Shown here: one piece after another, positions 20,432 to 31,180 of the stretch
Layout: every line of letters starts with the position of its first letter
How positions within the stretch are numbered: the stretch's first letter is position 1
Assembly (NCBI GenBank): GCA_021838715.1
Contig: JAKCCX010000010.1
Location: forward strand, 1-62,738
Reading direction: 5' to 3'
Length of the DNA: 62,738 nucleotides
DNA from: Pseudomonadota bacterium
GTDB lineage: Bacteria; Pseudomonadota; Gammaproteobacteria; Burkholderiales; Burkholderiaceae_F
Notes under the pieces: model-generated
What the model was told of the DNA's origin: nothing
What the model saw: the letters and a program-made list of their open reading frames with translations, nothing else
Databases searched by the model: none
Position numbers and translations under genes: made by a program

Positions 20432-20478
20432 CCCTCTCCCGCTCGCGGGAGAGGGCGGGGGTGAGGGTGATTGAGGTG
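20432..20478 (+). repeat. REP-like palindrome with G-rich tail, copy 2
   Basis: Eleven-base perfect arms ccctctcccgc / gcgggagaggg (20432-20442 and 20445-20455) with a two-base loop, then the tail cgggggtgagggtgattg. It lies between the convergent ends of the NUDIX gene and alanine dehydrogenase, where it may also end both transcripts. It shares the longer tail with copy 4. Confidence 0.8.
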
Positions 20479-20486
20479 CGTCGGAG

Positions 20487-21599
<1,113 letters not shown>

Positions 21600-21695
21600 G
21601 GGGAGATTCTATGCGTTCCGCGCGGCCGGCCGCCCGTCCGCTTCATGATAGGTTACCCACTCCTGTGTTGACCCGATCGCCGACAGGAGGATTCC

Positions 21696-23108
21696 ATGGA
21701 CCACCTTTCCGAAACCTTGACCGTGCTGCTGGGAGCCGGGAGCGCAAGACTGCTGGGCCCGCTCGGAAGCCGGATCCTGATCGGCCCGATCCGCATTGCC
21801 GACGCCGGCGTCATCGCAAGCCTGCTGCTCGGCGCCTTGCTCGCGAATGCCGCGGTCGCGGCCGCCTTCCGGCGCTGGGCGCGGCCGCAAGCGGGGGCGG
21901 AGGCCTCGGTCGGCCAATACGTGCTGGCCGCGCTTCGCAAGCCGGCATATGCGCTGATCTGGGCCTATGCCTTGGTCCTTGCGGCAACCTTCCTGCTCGG
22001 CCGGTTCGCGCCCGGCAAGGAAGCGGAGGCCGCCCGCTCCCTCGCCGGCGCGGCCCTGGATCTGTGCGCGTTCGCACTCGTTTTCTGGTTCCTCTTCCGG
22101 GCGACGCGCGGCCTGGACGACCGGCTCAGCCAGTGGTTTGCGCGCACTCCCGGCAAACTCGACGACCTCCTGCTGCGTCTGGTCGGGAAGAGCCTGCGGG
22201 TGATGGTGCCCGTCCTCGGCGTCGTCATGGCCCTGCCGGTCCTGCACCTGCCCGCCGATTACGCCGACGCGGTTGGCAAGGGCACGAGCATCCTGATGAT
22301 CGTCGCCGTGGCGGCGGTGCTGTTCCAGGCGGTACGCATCGCCGAAAGGGCGGTCCTGCTGAAATACGACGTCACCGCCGCCGACAACCTCCGGGCGCGC
22401 CAGGTCCACACCAAAGTCCACATCATCAGCCGGGTCGCCGACGTGATCGTCGGCGTGTCTGCCGCCGGTTCCGTGCTGATGCTCTTTTCCGCGGCGCGCC
22501 ACATCGGCGACACCCTGCTTGCTTCGGCGGGCGTCCTGGGCGTCGTCGTCGGCTTCGCCGCGCAGAAGACCATGGCCAACCTGTTCGCGGGCTTCCAGAT
22601 CGCGCTCACCCAACCGATCCGCGAAGACGACGTCGTGATCGTCGAGGGCGAGTGGGGGCGCGTGGAGGAAATCACGTTGACCTACGTCGTCGTGCGGATC
22701 TGGGACGACCGGCGGCTGGTCGTGCCCTTGAGCTACTTCATCGAAAAGCCGTTCCAGAACTGGACGCGCAGCTCCGCGGATCTGCTCGGATCCGTGCATG
22801 TCTGGGTCGACTATTCGTTCCCGGTCGAGGAGGCGCGCGGCGTCCTGAAGCGGATCATCGAGTCGCATCCCCTATGGGACCGGCGATTCTGGAACCTGCA
22901 GGTCACCGAGGCCACGGACCGGGCGATGCAGCTTCGAATCCTGGTCACGGCGTCCAACTCCTCGGCATCGTGGGACCTGCGTTGCGAGGTCCGGGAGAAA
23001 TTCATCCGCCATATCCAGCAACACTATCCGGATGCGCTTCCGCAACTGCGCACCCGATACCGGGCCGTGACCGGGGATCTGCTGCCGGTGGCGGACGGAA
23101 CGGCCTGA
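21696..23108 (+). CDS. MscS-family mechanosensitive channel
   Basis: 470 residues. The N-terminal ~250 residues contain about five membrane helices. The pore-helix region and beta-domain start are recognisable in [18 protein letters not shown] and [20 protein letters not shown], then [20 protein letters not shown], the classic MscS middle domain. The extra N-terminal helices make it longer than E. coli MscS and closer to the YbdG/YnaI type. It probably releases solutes on hypo-osmotic shock. ATG 21696 follows gacaggagg. Confidence 0.9.
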   Translation: MDHLSETLTVLLGAGSARLLGPLGSRILIGPIRIADAGVIASLLLGALLANAAVAAAFRRWARPQAGAEASVGQYVLAALRKPAYALIWAYALVLAATFLLGRFAPGKEAEAARSLAGAALDLCAFALVFWFLFRATRGLDDRLSQWFARTPGKLDDLLLRLVGKSLRVMVPVLGVVMALPVLHLPADYADAVGKGTSILMIVAVAAVLFQAVRIAERAVLLKYDVTAADNLRARQVHTKVHIISRVADVIVGVSAAGSVLMLFSAARHIGDTLLASAGVLGVVVGFAAQKTMANLFAGFQIALTQPIREDDVVIVEGEWGRVEEITLTYVVVRIWDDRRLVVPLSYFIEKPFQNWTRSSADLLGSVHVWVDYSFPVEEARGVLKRIIESHPLWDRRFWNLQVTEATDRAMQLRILVTASNSSASWDLRCEVREKFIRHIQQHYPDALPQLRTRYRAVTGDLLPVADGTA

Positions 23109-23166
23109 ACGCCGGCACGGCTCCGTCGCGGTGCCGACGGTCGGGCGCGGCATGCAAAATATCGGC

Positions 23167-24096
23167 ATGACCCCCGTCGCTGCCGACTCCGCCGCGATGG
23201 CCGCCGACGCGGCCTACGTCGGGCGTTTCGCGCCGTCCCCCACCGGCCCGCTGCATCGCGGTTCGCTGGCGGCCGCGCTCGCATCGTGGCTCGATGCGCG
23301 CGCGCACGGCGGGCAATGGCTGGTCCGGATCGAGGACGTCGACGGCCCGCGCTGCCGGCCCGGCGCCGAGGAAGCGATCCTCGCGCAGCTCGCAGCCTGC
23401 GGCCTGCACGCGGACCGGCCGGTGATCCGCCAGCGCGACCGTGCGGTGGCGTATCAACGGGCGCTCGATGTCTTGCGCACGGGCGGCCTGGCGTATCCCT
23501 GCGCGTGCTCGCGCCGTGCGGTCGAAGAGGCGCTGGTGCAGCGGGGGATGGCACCGGAACGCCATGCCGAGCGGATCTACCCGGGGACCTGCCGCGCGGG
23601 CATTGCCGAGGGCACGCCGGCAGGGCCGCGGGCGTGGCGGCTGCGCGTGCCCGCAGGTGCCGCCGCGCACGTCGACTGGGTCGATCGGCGTCTGGGCGCG
23701 CACTCGGAGGCCGTCGATCGCACGGTGGGGGATTTCGTCCTCCTGCGTGCCGACGGCATGTGGGCATACCAGCTCGCCGTGGTGGTGGACGATGCCGGGC
23801 AGGGCGTGACCGATGTGGTGCGGGGCGAGGATCTGGCGGACTCGACCGCACGCCAGGTGCTCCTGCAGCGCATGCTGGGGCTCGCAACGCCGCGGTATCT
23901 GCATGTTCCGCTGGTGCGCGACGAGGCGGGCGAGAAGCTCTCCAAGCAGACCGGGGCGGCGGCCTTCGTGCCCGGACCCGCAGCGCTTGCGCAGGCGATG
24001 CGCGACCTTGGCCTGGGCTCGTCCGGTGCGGCGACGGTGCCGGGTCTGTTGGCGGACGCGGTGGACCGGTGGCGGGCGTCGTGGGGGGAGGGCTGA
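23167..24096 (+). CDS. gluQ: Glutamyl-Q tRNA(Asp) synthetase
   Basis: Truncated GluRS paralogue that glutamylates queuosine in tRNA-Asp; about 309 residues, lacking the anticodon-binding half of GluRS, which is normal. The HIGH-type motif is [17 protein letters not shown], the KMSKS-type is KLSKQTGA, and zinc ligands are in [12 protein letters not shown] and YPGTCR. The start is uncertain: ATG 23152, 23167 and 23197 and GTG 23131 are all in frame and none has a strong ribosome-binding site. The earP start follows its stop without a gap. Confidence 0.9.
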   Translation: MTPVAADSAAMAADAAYVGRFAPSPTGPLHRGSLAAALASWLDARAHGGQWLVRIEDVDGPRCRPGAEEAILAQLAACGLHADRPVIRQRDRAVAYQRALDVLRTGGLAYPCACSRRAVEEALVQRGMAPERHAERIYPGTCRAGIAEGTPAGPRAWRLRVPAGAAAHVDWVDRRLGAHSEAVDRTVGDFVLLRADGMWAYQLAVVVDDAGQGVTDVVRGEDLADSTARQVLLQRMLGLATPRYLHVPLVRDEAGEKLSKQTGAAAFVPGPAALAQAMRDLGLGSSGAATVPGLLADAVDRWRASWGEG

Positions 24097-25203
24097 GTGC
24101 AGGGGGAGGAGCGCGGAATCTGGGACATCTTCTGCCAGGTCATCGACAATTACGGCGATCTGGGCGTGAGCTGGCGCCTGGCGACACAGCTTGCCCGCCG
24201 CGGCCATTCCGTGCGCCTGTGGGTCGACGATGCGTCGGCGCTGTCCTGGATGGCGCCCGGAGGCTGCGACGGCGTATCGACGCATGGGTTTGCGCAGGCG
24301 GACGAGGACTTCGTCCCCGGCGACGTGGTGATCGAAGCATTCGGCTGCACGGTGCCGCCGGCCGTCGTCGGAGCGATCGCACAGGCGAACCGGGTGCGGG
24401 CGGCGGAAGGCGGCCAGGGCGGCATTCCCTGGATCAATCTCGAATACCTGAGCGCCGAATCCTGGGTGGCCCGCTCTCATGGCCTGGCGTCCCCGGTGCA
24501 TGGCGGCGCCGAGGCGGGAATCCGAAAGTGGTTTTTCTTCCCGGGATTCACCGAGGATACGGGCGGGTTGCTGCGGGAACCGGATCTGATGGCCGAACGT
24601 GCGGGCTTCGACCGCGCGACCTGGCTCGCGCAGCGCGGCATCGCATGGCATGGCGAACCGATCGTGACCTTGTTCTGCTACGAGCCGCCGCATCTGGCCG
24701 AATTGCTGCGGGCGCTGGCCCGGACCCCGGTGTTGCTGCTGGTCGCCGCGGGGCGCGCAACCGCGGCGGTGCGCGCCGTGCAGGCGGGCGCGGGATGCGC
24801 CGGCGAAGCGGCGGGCCCCGGCCGCACCGTGTTCCTGCCGTTCGTCCCGCAGGCGGAATTCGATCGGGTGCTGTGGTGCGGCGACTGCAATTTCGTGCGC
24901 GGCGAGGACAGCCTCGTGCGGGCGCTGTGGGCGGGGGCGCCGTTCGTCTGGCAGCCCTATCCGCAGGAGGACGCGGTGCTGGGCGCCAAGCTCGCCGCGC
25001 TGCTCGACTGGCTGGGCGCGCCGGAGTCCTTGCGCCGGCTCCACCGGGTCTGGAACGGGCTGGAACCGGGAAATCTGGCGGCGGAGCTGGCGCCGGCCCC
25101 GCCGCAAGCCTGGCGCGATTGCGTGGCGCGGGCGCGCGCCCGCGCGCTGGCCCAGGACGACCTGGTCTCCCGCCTGCTTCGTTTCGCGGCGAAAAACCGC
25201 TAA
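24097..25203 (+). CDS. earP: EF-P arginine rhamnosyltransferase EarP
   Basis: Transfers rhamnose from dTDP-rhamnose to an arginine of elongation factor P; 368 residues, GT-B fold. The N-terminal catalytic motif DNYGDLGVSWRLATQL and the C-terminal nucleotide-sugar site RGEDSLVRALWAGAPFVWQP are both intact. It uses a GTG start at the base after the gluQ stop. It sits 42 bases upstream of efp, whose residue 32 is arginine, the known substrate. Confidence 0.95.
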   Translation: MQGEERGIWDIFCQVIDNYGDLGVSWRLATQLARRGHSVRLWVDDASALSWMAPGGCDGVSTHGFAQADEDFVPGDVVIEAFGCTVPPAVVGAIAQANRVRAAEGGQGGIPWINLEYLSAESWVARSHGLASPVHGGAEAGIRKWFFFPGFTEDTGGLLREPDLMAERAGFDRATWLAQRGIAWHGEPIVTLFCYEPPHLAELLRALARTPVLLLVAAGRATAAVRAVQAGAGCAGEAAGPGRTVFLPFVPQAEFDRVLWCGDCNFVRGEDSLVRALWAGAPFVWQPYPQEDAVLGAKLAALLDWLGAPESLRRLHRVWNGLEPGNLAAELAPAPPQAWRDCVARARARALAQDDLVSRLLRFAAKNR

Positions 25204-25206
25204 AAT
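25201..25206 (+). promoter_or_regulatory. -10 element upstream of efp
   Basis: TAAAAT overlaps the earP stop codon and lies 39 bases before the efp ATG. It suggests efp can be transcribed independently of earP. Confidence 0.4.
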
Positions 25207-25245
25207 TGCAGGTTTCGTAACGGCCTCGCGCCTGGAAATTCCCCC

Positions 25246-25800
25246 ATGAAAACCGCTCAAGAAATCCGTGCCGGCAACGTCGTCATGCACGGCAAGGATC
25301 CGATGATCGTGCTGAAGTCCGAGTTCAATCGCGGCGGCCGCAATGCGGCGACGGTGCGGCTGAAACTGCGCGGTCTGCTCAACAACTCCGGCACGGAAGT
25401 CGTGTTCCGCGCCGACGACAAGGTCGAGCAGGTCATGCTCGATCACAAGGAGTGCACCTACTCGTACTTCGCCGACCCCATGTACGTGTTCATGGACACC
25501 GACTACAACCAGTACGAGGTCGAAGCCGCCAACATGGGCGATGCGCTCAACTATCTCGAGGACGGCATGCCGGTCGAGGTCGTGTTCTACGACGGCAAGG
25601 CGATTTCGGTCGAACTGCCCAATTCGGTCGAACGGGATGTCGTCTGGACGGAACCGGCGGTCAAGGGCGACACCTCGGGCAAGGTGCTCAAGCCGGCGAA
25701 GATCGCCACCGGGTTCGAGGTGCCGGTGCCGATCTTCGTGGCGCAGGGCGATCGCATCGAGATCGATACCCGTACGGGCGAGTATCGCCGACGGGTCTGA
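25246..25800 (+). CDS. efp: Translation elongation factor P
   Basis: Relieves ribosome stalling at polyproline stretches; 184 residues, KOW domain followed by two OB domains. The loop at the tip of domain I reads [11 protein letters not shown], with arginine at residue 32, the EarP rhamnosylation site, rather than the lysine used by EpmA systems. The downstream ATG frame and the length are standard. Genes for the modifying enzyme and its substrate are adjacent, as in Pseudomonas and Neisseria. Confidence 0.98.
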   Translation: MKTAQEIRAGNVVMHGKDPMIVLKSEFNRGGRNAATVRLKLRGLLNNSGTEVVFRADDKVEQVMLDHKECTYSYFADPMYVFMDTDYNQYEVEAANMGDALNYLEDGMPVEVVFYDGKAISVELPNSVERDVVWTEPAVKGDTSGKVLKPAKIATGFEVPVPIFVAQGDRIEIDTRTGEYRRRV

Positions 25801-25904
25801 GGGCCGCGGGCGCGGCGGGCGACCGCGCCGGATCGCCGGAGAAGCCCGGCGGCGGCGCGGTTCCTCGCTCGTTTGCGGTCGCCGCGGACGCCTATCCTCG
25901 CGAC

Positions 25905-26381
25905 ATGCACTTCTCCTACGCCATCCGGGGTTGGCGCGCTTGGGTTCGGCGCGCGTGCGGCGGTCTCGCCGCGCTGATGCTCGCCGCGGCGCTCGGCGCT
26001 TGCGCAACGGGCGGCGTGTCGACCAACCGGCCGACGGGCGAGGGCTATGCCGGCGTCGGCGAGCTGGTTCTGCGGCTCTCCGTCCCCGGTTCGGAGCACT
26101 GGTATGACAGCCTCATCCCCGGCGAGAGGCGGGCCAGCGTGGAAATCCGCTACCTGGGGATCGACGACGCCGGGCGGGCGGTGTTCGAGCGCCACGATGT
26201 CGACGTGCTGGCCGGCAGGCCGGTCGGGGCGGACGCCGGCGCGGGCGTGGCGCGGTCCGGTCCGATCGACACGCGGCGGATTGCGATCGATCTGCGGACC
26301 ACGCGCGAGATCCATGTCCAGGGAAAGATCATCGATGTCCTGGAGGCCAGTCCCTCCGGGGTGGTTTTCCGGTTGTACTGA
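25905..26381 (+). CDS. Hypothetical lipoprotein
   Basis: 158 residues. The N-terminus has a twin-Arg-like basic region, then a hydrophobic core ending in LAAALGAC, a good lipobox with Cys at residue 33. The remainder is a small mixed alpha/beta domain with no motif I recognise; it contains WYDSLIPGERRASVEIRYLG and ends VVFRLY. It stands alone between efp and the helicase. Its function is unknown. The start ATG 25905 is chosen because it gives a complete lipoprotein signal. Confidence 0.7.
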   Translation: MHFSYAIRGWRAWVRRACGGLAALMLAAALGACATGGVSTNRPTGEGYAGVGELVLRLSVPGSEHWYDSLIPGERRASVEIRYLGIDDAGRAVFERHDVDVLAGRPVGADAGAGVARSGPIDTRRIAIDLRTTREIHVQGKIIDVLEASPSGVVFRLY

Positions 26382-26512
26382 ATCGCATTTTCTTGCGATG
26401 AGGGGGCATGTCCGGCCGCGGCGCGCCGCAAGCGCGCTAGAATGCCGCCCCATGGTTGCCATTTCCCCGGTTCCCTGCGAACCGTCTTTCCGGGCTGCGC
26501 GCTGCTGACGCC

Positions 26513-27889
26513 ATGTCCGACTACTCCGATTTCGATCATTTCGGGCTCGACCCCCGACTCGTCGCCGCGGTGCGTGCGCTTGGGTACACGCGCCCCACGC
26601 CGATCCAATCCAAGGCGATTCCGGTCGTGATGCGCGGCGGCGACGTGATGGGCGCGGCGCAGACGGGGACCGGCAAGACCGCCGGATTCTCCCTGCCGAT
26701 CCTGCACCGGCTGCTGCCGCACGCGAGCACGAGCATGTCGCCCGCGCGCCATCCCGTGCGCGCCCTGATTCTCGCGCCCACGCGGGAACTGGCGGATCAG
26801 GTCGCCGTCAACGTGCGCCAGTACGCGGCGCAGACGCCGTTGCGCAGCGCGGTGGTGTACGGCGGCGTGGACATGGATCCGCAGACCCAGGCGCTGCGGG
26901 CGGGCGTGGAAGTGCTCGTCGCGACGCCGGGGCGCCTGCTCGATCATCTGCAGTCGCGCAACACCTCCTTGTCGCAGGTGCAGGCGGTCGTTCTGGACGA
27001 GGCGGATCGCATGCTCGACATGGGGTTTCTGCCGGACATCTCGCGCATCCTCAACCTGTTGCCGCCGGAGCGGCAGAGCCTGATGTTCTCGGCGACGTTC
27101 TCCGACGAGATCAAGAAGCTCGCCGGAAACTTTCTCCGCGATCCGGTGCTGGTCGAGGTCGCGCGCAGCAACGCCACGGCCGAGACGGTGCGCCAGGTGC
27201 TCATCCGGGTGCACGAGTCGGAGAAGGAAGCCGCGCTGACGGCATTGCTGCGCGATCACGATTACGCCCAGGTCCTGGTCTTCGTGAACGCCAAGATCGG
27301 CGCGCGGCGGCTGGCGCGGCAACTCGATCGCGACGGCGTGCCGACGGAGTCGATCCACGGCGACAAGTCGCAGGACGAGCGCATGAAGGCGCTCGATGCA
27401 TTCAAGAAGGGTGCGGTGCGCGTGCTCGTTGCGACCGATGTCGCCGCGCGGGGTCTGGACATCTCGGCCTTGCCCGCGGTCATCAACTATGACGTTCCGT
27501 TTTCGGCGGAAGACTATGTCCACCGCATCGGCCGCACCGGTCGGGCGGGGGCTGACGGCGTCGCGTTCACCATCGCCAGCGGGGCCGACGACAAAGCGGT
27601 TGCCGCGATCGAAAAGCTGATCAAGCGGCGGATCGAACCGATGACGGTCGATCTGCGCCTCTCCCGCCGTCCCGCGCCGAGCCGGCACGAAGGAGGCGGC
27701 CGACCCGCCCGCAGCGCATCGGCGCAGCGGGGATCGGCGGCGCCGGTGGACGATTTCTTTCTCAAGCCCTACGAGCCCGGTCCGTCGGCGCCCGCGGAAG
27801 AGGGGGCGGCAACCGCTGCCGCATCCGCGACGGAAGAGCGCAAACCCACCGTCCGGCGTGCCGCCTTGCTGGGCGGGGGACGCCGGTAA
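26513..27889 (+). CDS. DEAD-box RNA helicase, RhlE-like
   Basis: 458 residues. All helicase motifs are intact: Q motif TRPTPIQSKAIP, AQTGTGKT, PTRELA, TPGRLLD, DEAD as DEADRMLDMGF, SATFS, ARGLDI and HRIGRTGRAG. The C-terminal ~75 residues are a low-complexity, Arg/Ala-rich tail, as in RhlE relatives involved in ribosome assembly and mRNA remodelling. The start at 26513 (MSDYSDFDHFGL) fits homologues better than an in-frame TTG at 26456. A TAGAAT lies at about 26440. Confidence 0.92.
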   Translation: MSDYSDFDHFGLDPRLVAAVRALGYTRPTPIQSKAIPVVMRGGDVMGAAQTGTGKTAGFSLPILHRLLPHASTSMSPARHPVRALILAPTRELADQVAVNVRQYAAQTPLRSAVVYGGVDMDPQTQALRAGVEVLVATPGRLLDHLQSRNTSLSQVQAVVLDEADRMLDMGFLPDISRILNLLPPERQSLMFSATFSDEIKKLAGNFLRDPVLVEVARSNATAETVRQVLIRVHESEKEAALTALLRDHDYAQVLVFVNAKIGARRLARQLDRDGVPTESIHGDKSQDERMKALDAFKKGAVRVLVATDVAARGLDISALPAVINYDVPFSAEDYVHRIGRTGRAGADGVAFTIASGADDKAVAAIEKLIKRRIEPMTVDLRLSRRPAPSRHEGGGRPARSASAQRGSAAPVDDFFLKPYEPGPSAPAEEGAATAAASATEERKPTVRRAALLGGGRR

Positions 27890-27914
27890 GGCATCGCGCC
27901 TGCGGTGCCGGCAG

Positions 27915-27932
27915 CCCGCACCGAGGTGCGGG
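27915..27932 (+). terminator. Hairpin after the RhlE-like helicase gene
   Basis: Eight-base arms cccgcacc / ggtgcggg begin 25 bases after the stop. The following bases are ttcgcatctt, only weakly T-rich, so this is a moderate terminator candidate. Confidence 0.4.
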
Positions 27933-28114
27933 TTCGCATCTTGCGCCCACGCATTGTTTTCGCGCCGGGGCCAAGGGATAATCACACCATCCTGCGCCAG
28001 CCCGCGAGGACAGCCTCGATCGCCAACGTGCCGCATCCCTTCCCAGGGGTCGGTGCCTGCAGCCTCCGGCTGGGTGTACGGAATCGGGTCGTAATTCTGT
28101 AGACGGGAAAGACC

Positions 28115-29932
28115 TTGTTGGGTACGTTGGGGGGACAGTCTCAACCGCTCGGCAGTGCGGTGCAACTGCCTGCTGCGGATGCAAATGCGGACATGGGGCC
28201 GCGATCGGCGCTTTGGGAGCGGTTGCCGGCCTTCGTCTGGGTGGTGGATGCGCAGGGCCGCATCCTGCATACGCAGAGCGACGAGGTACGGCGCTGGGGC
28301 ATGCGGATCGAAGCGCACATGCATCCGCGCTGGTGGGATGCCTTCGTCTATCAGCCCCGTTCCCGCGAGGCGATGGTGCGCGCGCTCGATGCCGCGCTGC
28401 ACGGCCGCCCGACCTACGACTTGCAGGTGGATCGCGCCAGCCACTCCGGCGGGCGGCTGGCGCTGCGCGCGCACATCGTGCCGATTTCCTGGCCCCCGCA
28501 GGCGGCCACGACGGACGGAGCGGGCGCCGCACAGCCGGCGGCGATGGTGCTCGACACCATCGCCTCGGCGCGTGAACTGCTGGAGACCGAACATCTGCGC
28601 CAGCGCAAGGCGTACTACAAGGCGCTGGTGGAAGTGAACCCGAATTTCATCTGGGCGTGCGACGAGCATTTCCGGTTCACGTTCGTGAGCCGACGCGCCT
28701 GCCGGGAACGCTATGGCTACGCGGTCGAAGAATTGATCGGCGTATCGCTGAGCGTTCTGCTCGATCCCGGCGTCGATCAGACCGAGGCGCGGCAGGCGCT
28801 GGCTTCCTTGCGGCAGGGAAAGATCCTGCGCGACCGGGAGATGACCCAGATCACCCGGGACGGGCGGCGCGTCGTCGTGCATCTCAGTGCCGTGGGATTG
28901 ACCGGGCCGCACGGCAACTTCACCGGAGCCCTGGGGATCATCGTCGATGTCACCGCCCTGCGGCAGCGGGAAGCGAGCCTCGCCGAGGCCCTGCGGGTCG
29001 AGCGCAGCCTGCTCGATTCCGCCGGCCAGGCGATCGCGGTGGTCAAGGACAGCGCGGTGGCGCGGTGCAACGAAGCGTTCCTGGGGTTGCTGCAGCGCGA
29101 GGCGCGCGAGATCGAACGCATGCGCGTCGTCGATCTGTTCGCGGATTCGGCCGATTGGGTCGGCCTGTGCGGGTCGGCCGATCGCGCCGCGCTATCCGAG
29201 CGGGCCGTCGTGCGCGAGGTGAAGATGCGCCGCCTCGCCCCCGGACTGGCATCGGAACAGATCGTCTGGTGCCAGCTCACCCTGCGCGCCATCGATCCCG
29301 GCGAGTACGTCCTGGTGGCGGCCGACATCGATTCGATCCGGCGGCGCGAAGCGCACGCGATGTTCGACGCGCGCCACGACGAACTGACCGGGCTGGCCAA
29401 TCGCCGGCTCTTTGCCGAGCGCGCGCAGGCGGTGCTGGCGGCGGGGGCGCTGCGCAATTCGGGCTGCGCGGTGGTGGTGATCGACCTCGACGGGTTCAAG
29501 GGCATCAACGACCGCTACGGCCATCAGGCCGGGGATGTGGTGCTGCGCGAAATGGCGCGGCGGCTGTTGCGGGTGGTGCGCCCGCAGGACACCGTCGCGC
29601 GCTATGGCGGCGACGAGTTCGCCTTGCTCATCCCCGATGCGGGCGGCCGCCGCGATGTCGAGGCGATCGCCAGTCGCCTGCTGGACGAACTTGCGCGGCC
29701 GTTGGAAATCGAGGGCAACGGCACGCACGTGTTGTCGGCGAGCGTCGGGATCGCGATGGCGCAGGAGTCCGGCCGCGACATGCCATGGCTGTTCAATCTC
29801 GCGGATCGTGCGATGTACGAGGCGAAGAACGCAGGCGGGAATCGCACGGTGTTCGCCGCCGACGTCGCGGTCTCCGAACCGCCACCCCCGGTCGCGGGCG
29901 CACTGCGCGGCGTGATGGGACGCGCGGCCTGA
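28115..29932 (+). CDS. Diguanylate cyclase with three PAS-like domains
   Basis: About 605 residues. Three PAS-like sensor modules lie at roughly 25-140, 168-290 and 293-410, the first with LPAFVWVVDAQGRIL and the second with VNPNFIWACDEHFRF. A GGDEF domain follows (DELTGLANRRLFAERA and YGGDEFALLIP at about 496). The RxxD inhibitory site (RPQD) sits five residues before GGDEF, so product inhibition is expected. No EAL domain or membrane helix is seen, so it should be a soluble c-di-GMP synthase. The start is uncertain: TTG 28115 follows gggaaag; ATG 28193 would still keep the first PAS. Confidence 0.88.
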   Translation: MLGTLGGQSQPLGSAVQLPAADANADMGPRSALWERLPAFVWVVDAQGRILHTQSDEVRRWGMRIEAHMHPRWWDAFVYQPRSREAMVRALDAALHGRPTYDLQVDRASHSGGRLALRAHIVPISWPPQAATTDGAGAAQPAAMVLDTIASARELLETEHLRQRKAYYKALVEVNPNFIWACDEHFRFTFVSRRACRERYGYAVEELIGVSLSVLLDPGVDQTEARQALASLRQGKILRDREMTQITRDGRRVVVHLSAVGLTGPHGNFTGALGIIVDVTALRQREASLAEALRVERSLLDSAGQAIAVVKDSAVARCNEAFLGLLQREAREIERMRVVDLFADSADWVGLCGSADRAALSERAVVREVKMRRLAPGLASEQIVWCQLTLRAIDPGEYVLVAADIDSIRRREAHAMFDARHDELTGLANRRLFAERAQAVLAAGALRNSGCAVVVIDLDGFKGINDRYGHQAGDVVLREMARRLLRVVRPQDTVARYGGDEFALLIPDAGGRRDVEAIASRLLDELARPLEIEGNGTHVLSASVGIAMAQESGRDMPWLFNLADRAMYEAKNAGGNRTVFAADVAVSEPPPPVAGALRGVMGRAA

Positions 29933-30354
29933 CCGGTACCTTCGGCTTCCGGGCCCATGGCGTCGTGCATTGCAATTCGGTGGGTCGTTCGCGGGAACAG
30001 GGTATTTCTGCCAATGACCCTGATAGTTAGAATCGTTCGCACTATTCCTATTTCACTCCTACGTTGTGAAGGTCGTCGGTGCATGGGAGGCGACGACCGG
30101 CATCGTGAGGCATTGCGATGCGCGATGGGAGGAATGGCCAATCGCCGCTGGCGATCTTCGCCTTTGCTTGTAAGACGCGTTGAACGGCTTCATCAACCCT
30201 GACAAGGGAGGCGAAGGCGGCTTGCATATTTTTCCGCAATCCAGGTCAGTGGCTTCAATGCGCGGACGGAATGCGGGAATGTCACGTTCGACATTGTGCA
30301 GGGTCCGAAGGGAAGGCAGGCGTCGAACCATGCTGGACAATCGGGGAAAACACC
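29933..30354 (+). other. 422-base non-coding stretch before the IscR-like gene
   Basis: No credible gene. It contains a -10-like TAGAAT at 30028-30033 without a good -35, then an exact eight-base hairpin ggtcgtcg / cgacgacc (30071-30078 and 30091-30098). If transcription starts near 30040 the regulator mRNA would have a leader of about 315 bases. I could not match this to a known RNA family. Confidence 0.4.
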
Positions 30355-30852
30355 ATGCGGCTGAAAACCAAGGGGCAGCTTGCGGTACGGGCGATGGTCG
30401 ATTTGGGAATGCGCCAGAACAAAGGACCGGTAACGCTGGCCGGCATTGGCCAGCGCCAGGCGATCTCGCTGTCATATCTGGAGCAGCTTTTTTCGGGGCT
30501 GCGGCGCCATAGCCTGGTCGAAAGCACCCGTGGACCTGGCGGGGGATATTGCTTGCGCAAGGCTGCGGCAGACATCTCGGTGGCGGACATTATTTTTGCC
30601 GTCGACGAGCCGCTGGATGCGGCGCCTGACGACAAGCCCGGCAACTCCGACAACGACCAGCGCTGCATGACGCGCGAAGTGTGGACCAATCTGAGCCGCA
30701 GGATGATCGACTATCTGGACTCGGTTTCGCTGGCCGACCTCGTGGCGGAACAAAAAGCCAATATGGCGCGACCGGTTCCGACCAGGACCGCGCCTCTTCG
30801 GGCATCGACAGGACATGTCGGTTCCGCGGTTGTGGATGGCGCCGCAGCATAG
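30355..30852 (+). CDS. Rrf2-family regulator, IscR-like, with most cluster ligands replaced
   Basis: 165 residues. The winged helix is very close to IscR: MRLKTKGQLAVRAMVDLG, ISLSYLEQLFSGLRR and VESTRGPGGGY. In IscR of E. coli the [2Fe-2S] ligands are Cys92, Cys98, Cys104 and His107. An ungapped alignment of the stretch after AVDE puts Asp, Ser, Cys and Arg at these positions, so only the third cysteine remains (QRCMTREVW). It is not next to isc genes. It probably binds DNA as an apo-type regulator with a different or no ligand. ATG 30355 is chosen from IscR; earlier in-frame codons lack support. Confidence 0.88.
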   Translation: MRLKTKGQLAVRAMVDLGMRQNKGPVTLAGIGQRQAISLSYLEQLFSGLRRHSLVESTRGPGGGYCLRKAAADISVADIIFAVDEPLDAAPDDKPGNSDNDQRCMTREVWTNLSRRMIDYLDSVSLADLVAEQKANMARPVPTRTAPLRASTGHVGSAVVDGAAA

Positions 30853-30896
30853 GACAACGGGCGCGGCAAGCGCGCGGTCGAACAGGAGCACGCACA

Positions 30897-31130
30897 ATGA
30901 ACGAGACGCAACGGCAATATGCGATCGTCGCCGCAACGGTCCTGCTGACGCTCGCCTTCGGCTTTTTTGCATACATGGCCAGCCGCCACCACTTGCCGGC
31001 GTCCTGGCACCACCTGGACATCGCAGCCGGCGCGGGCGCCCTCGCGTTTCTCCTGGCACTGCGCGTGGCCGGCGCCCTGGTCGCGAAGCGCGCACAACGG
31101 CGGAAGCGGGAACTACGGTATGTCGAGTGA
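30897..31130 (+). CDS. Small hypothetical membrane protein
   Basis: 77 residues with two predicted membrane segments, YAIVAATVLLTLAFGFFAYM and a second around HHLDIAAGAGALAFLLALRV, followed by a strongly basic tail (KRAQRRKRELRYVE). A good ribosome-binding site (aggagca) precedes ATG 30897. It lies 44 bases after the IscR-like regulator and may be co-transcribed with it. No family recognised. Confidence 0.65.
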   Translation: MNETQRQYAIVAATVLLTLAFGFFAYMASRHHLPASWHHLDIAAGAGALAFLLALRVAGALVAKRAQRRKRELRYVE

Positions 31131-31180
31131 GCGGCCGCTCGCCTGCGCAGCGGAAGGGGTACTCCCTCTCCGGCGGATTC

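Noticed and set aside
23002-26007. 1001-codon open frame on the minus strand opposite gluQ-earP-efp
   Set aside because: Antisense shadow of three well-supported genes, with low-complexity Arg-rich sequence.
30271-30354. 28-residue N-terminal extension of the IscR-like protein
   Set aside because: IscR homologues begin at MRL..KG, and the extension has no conserved features.
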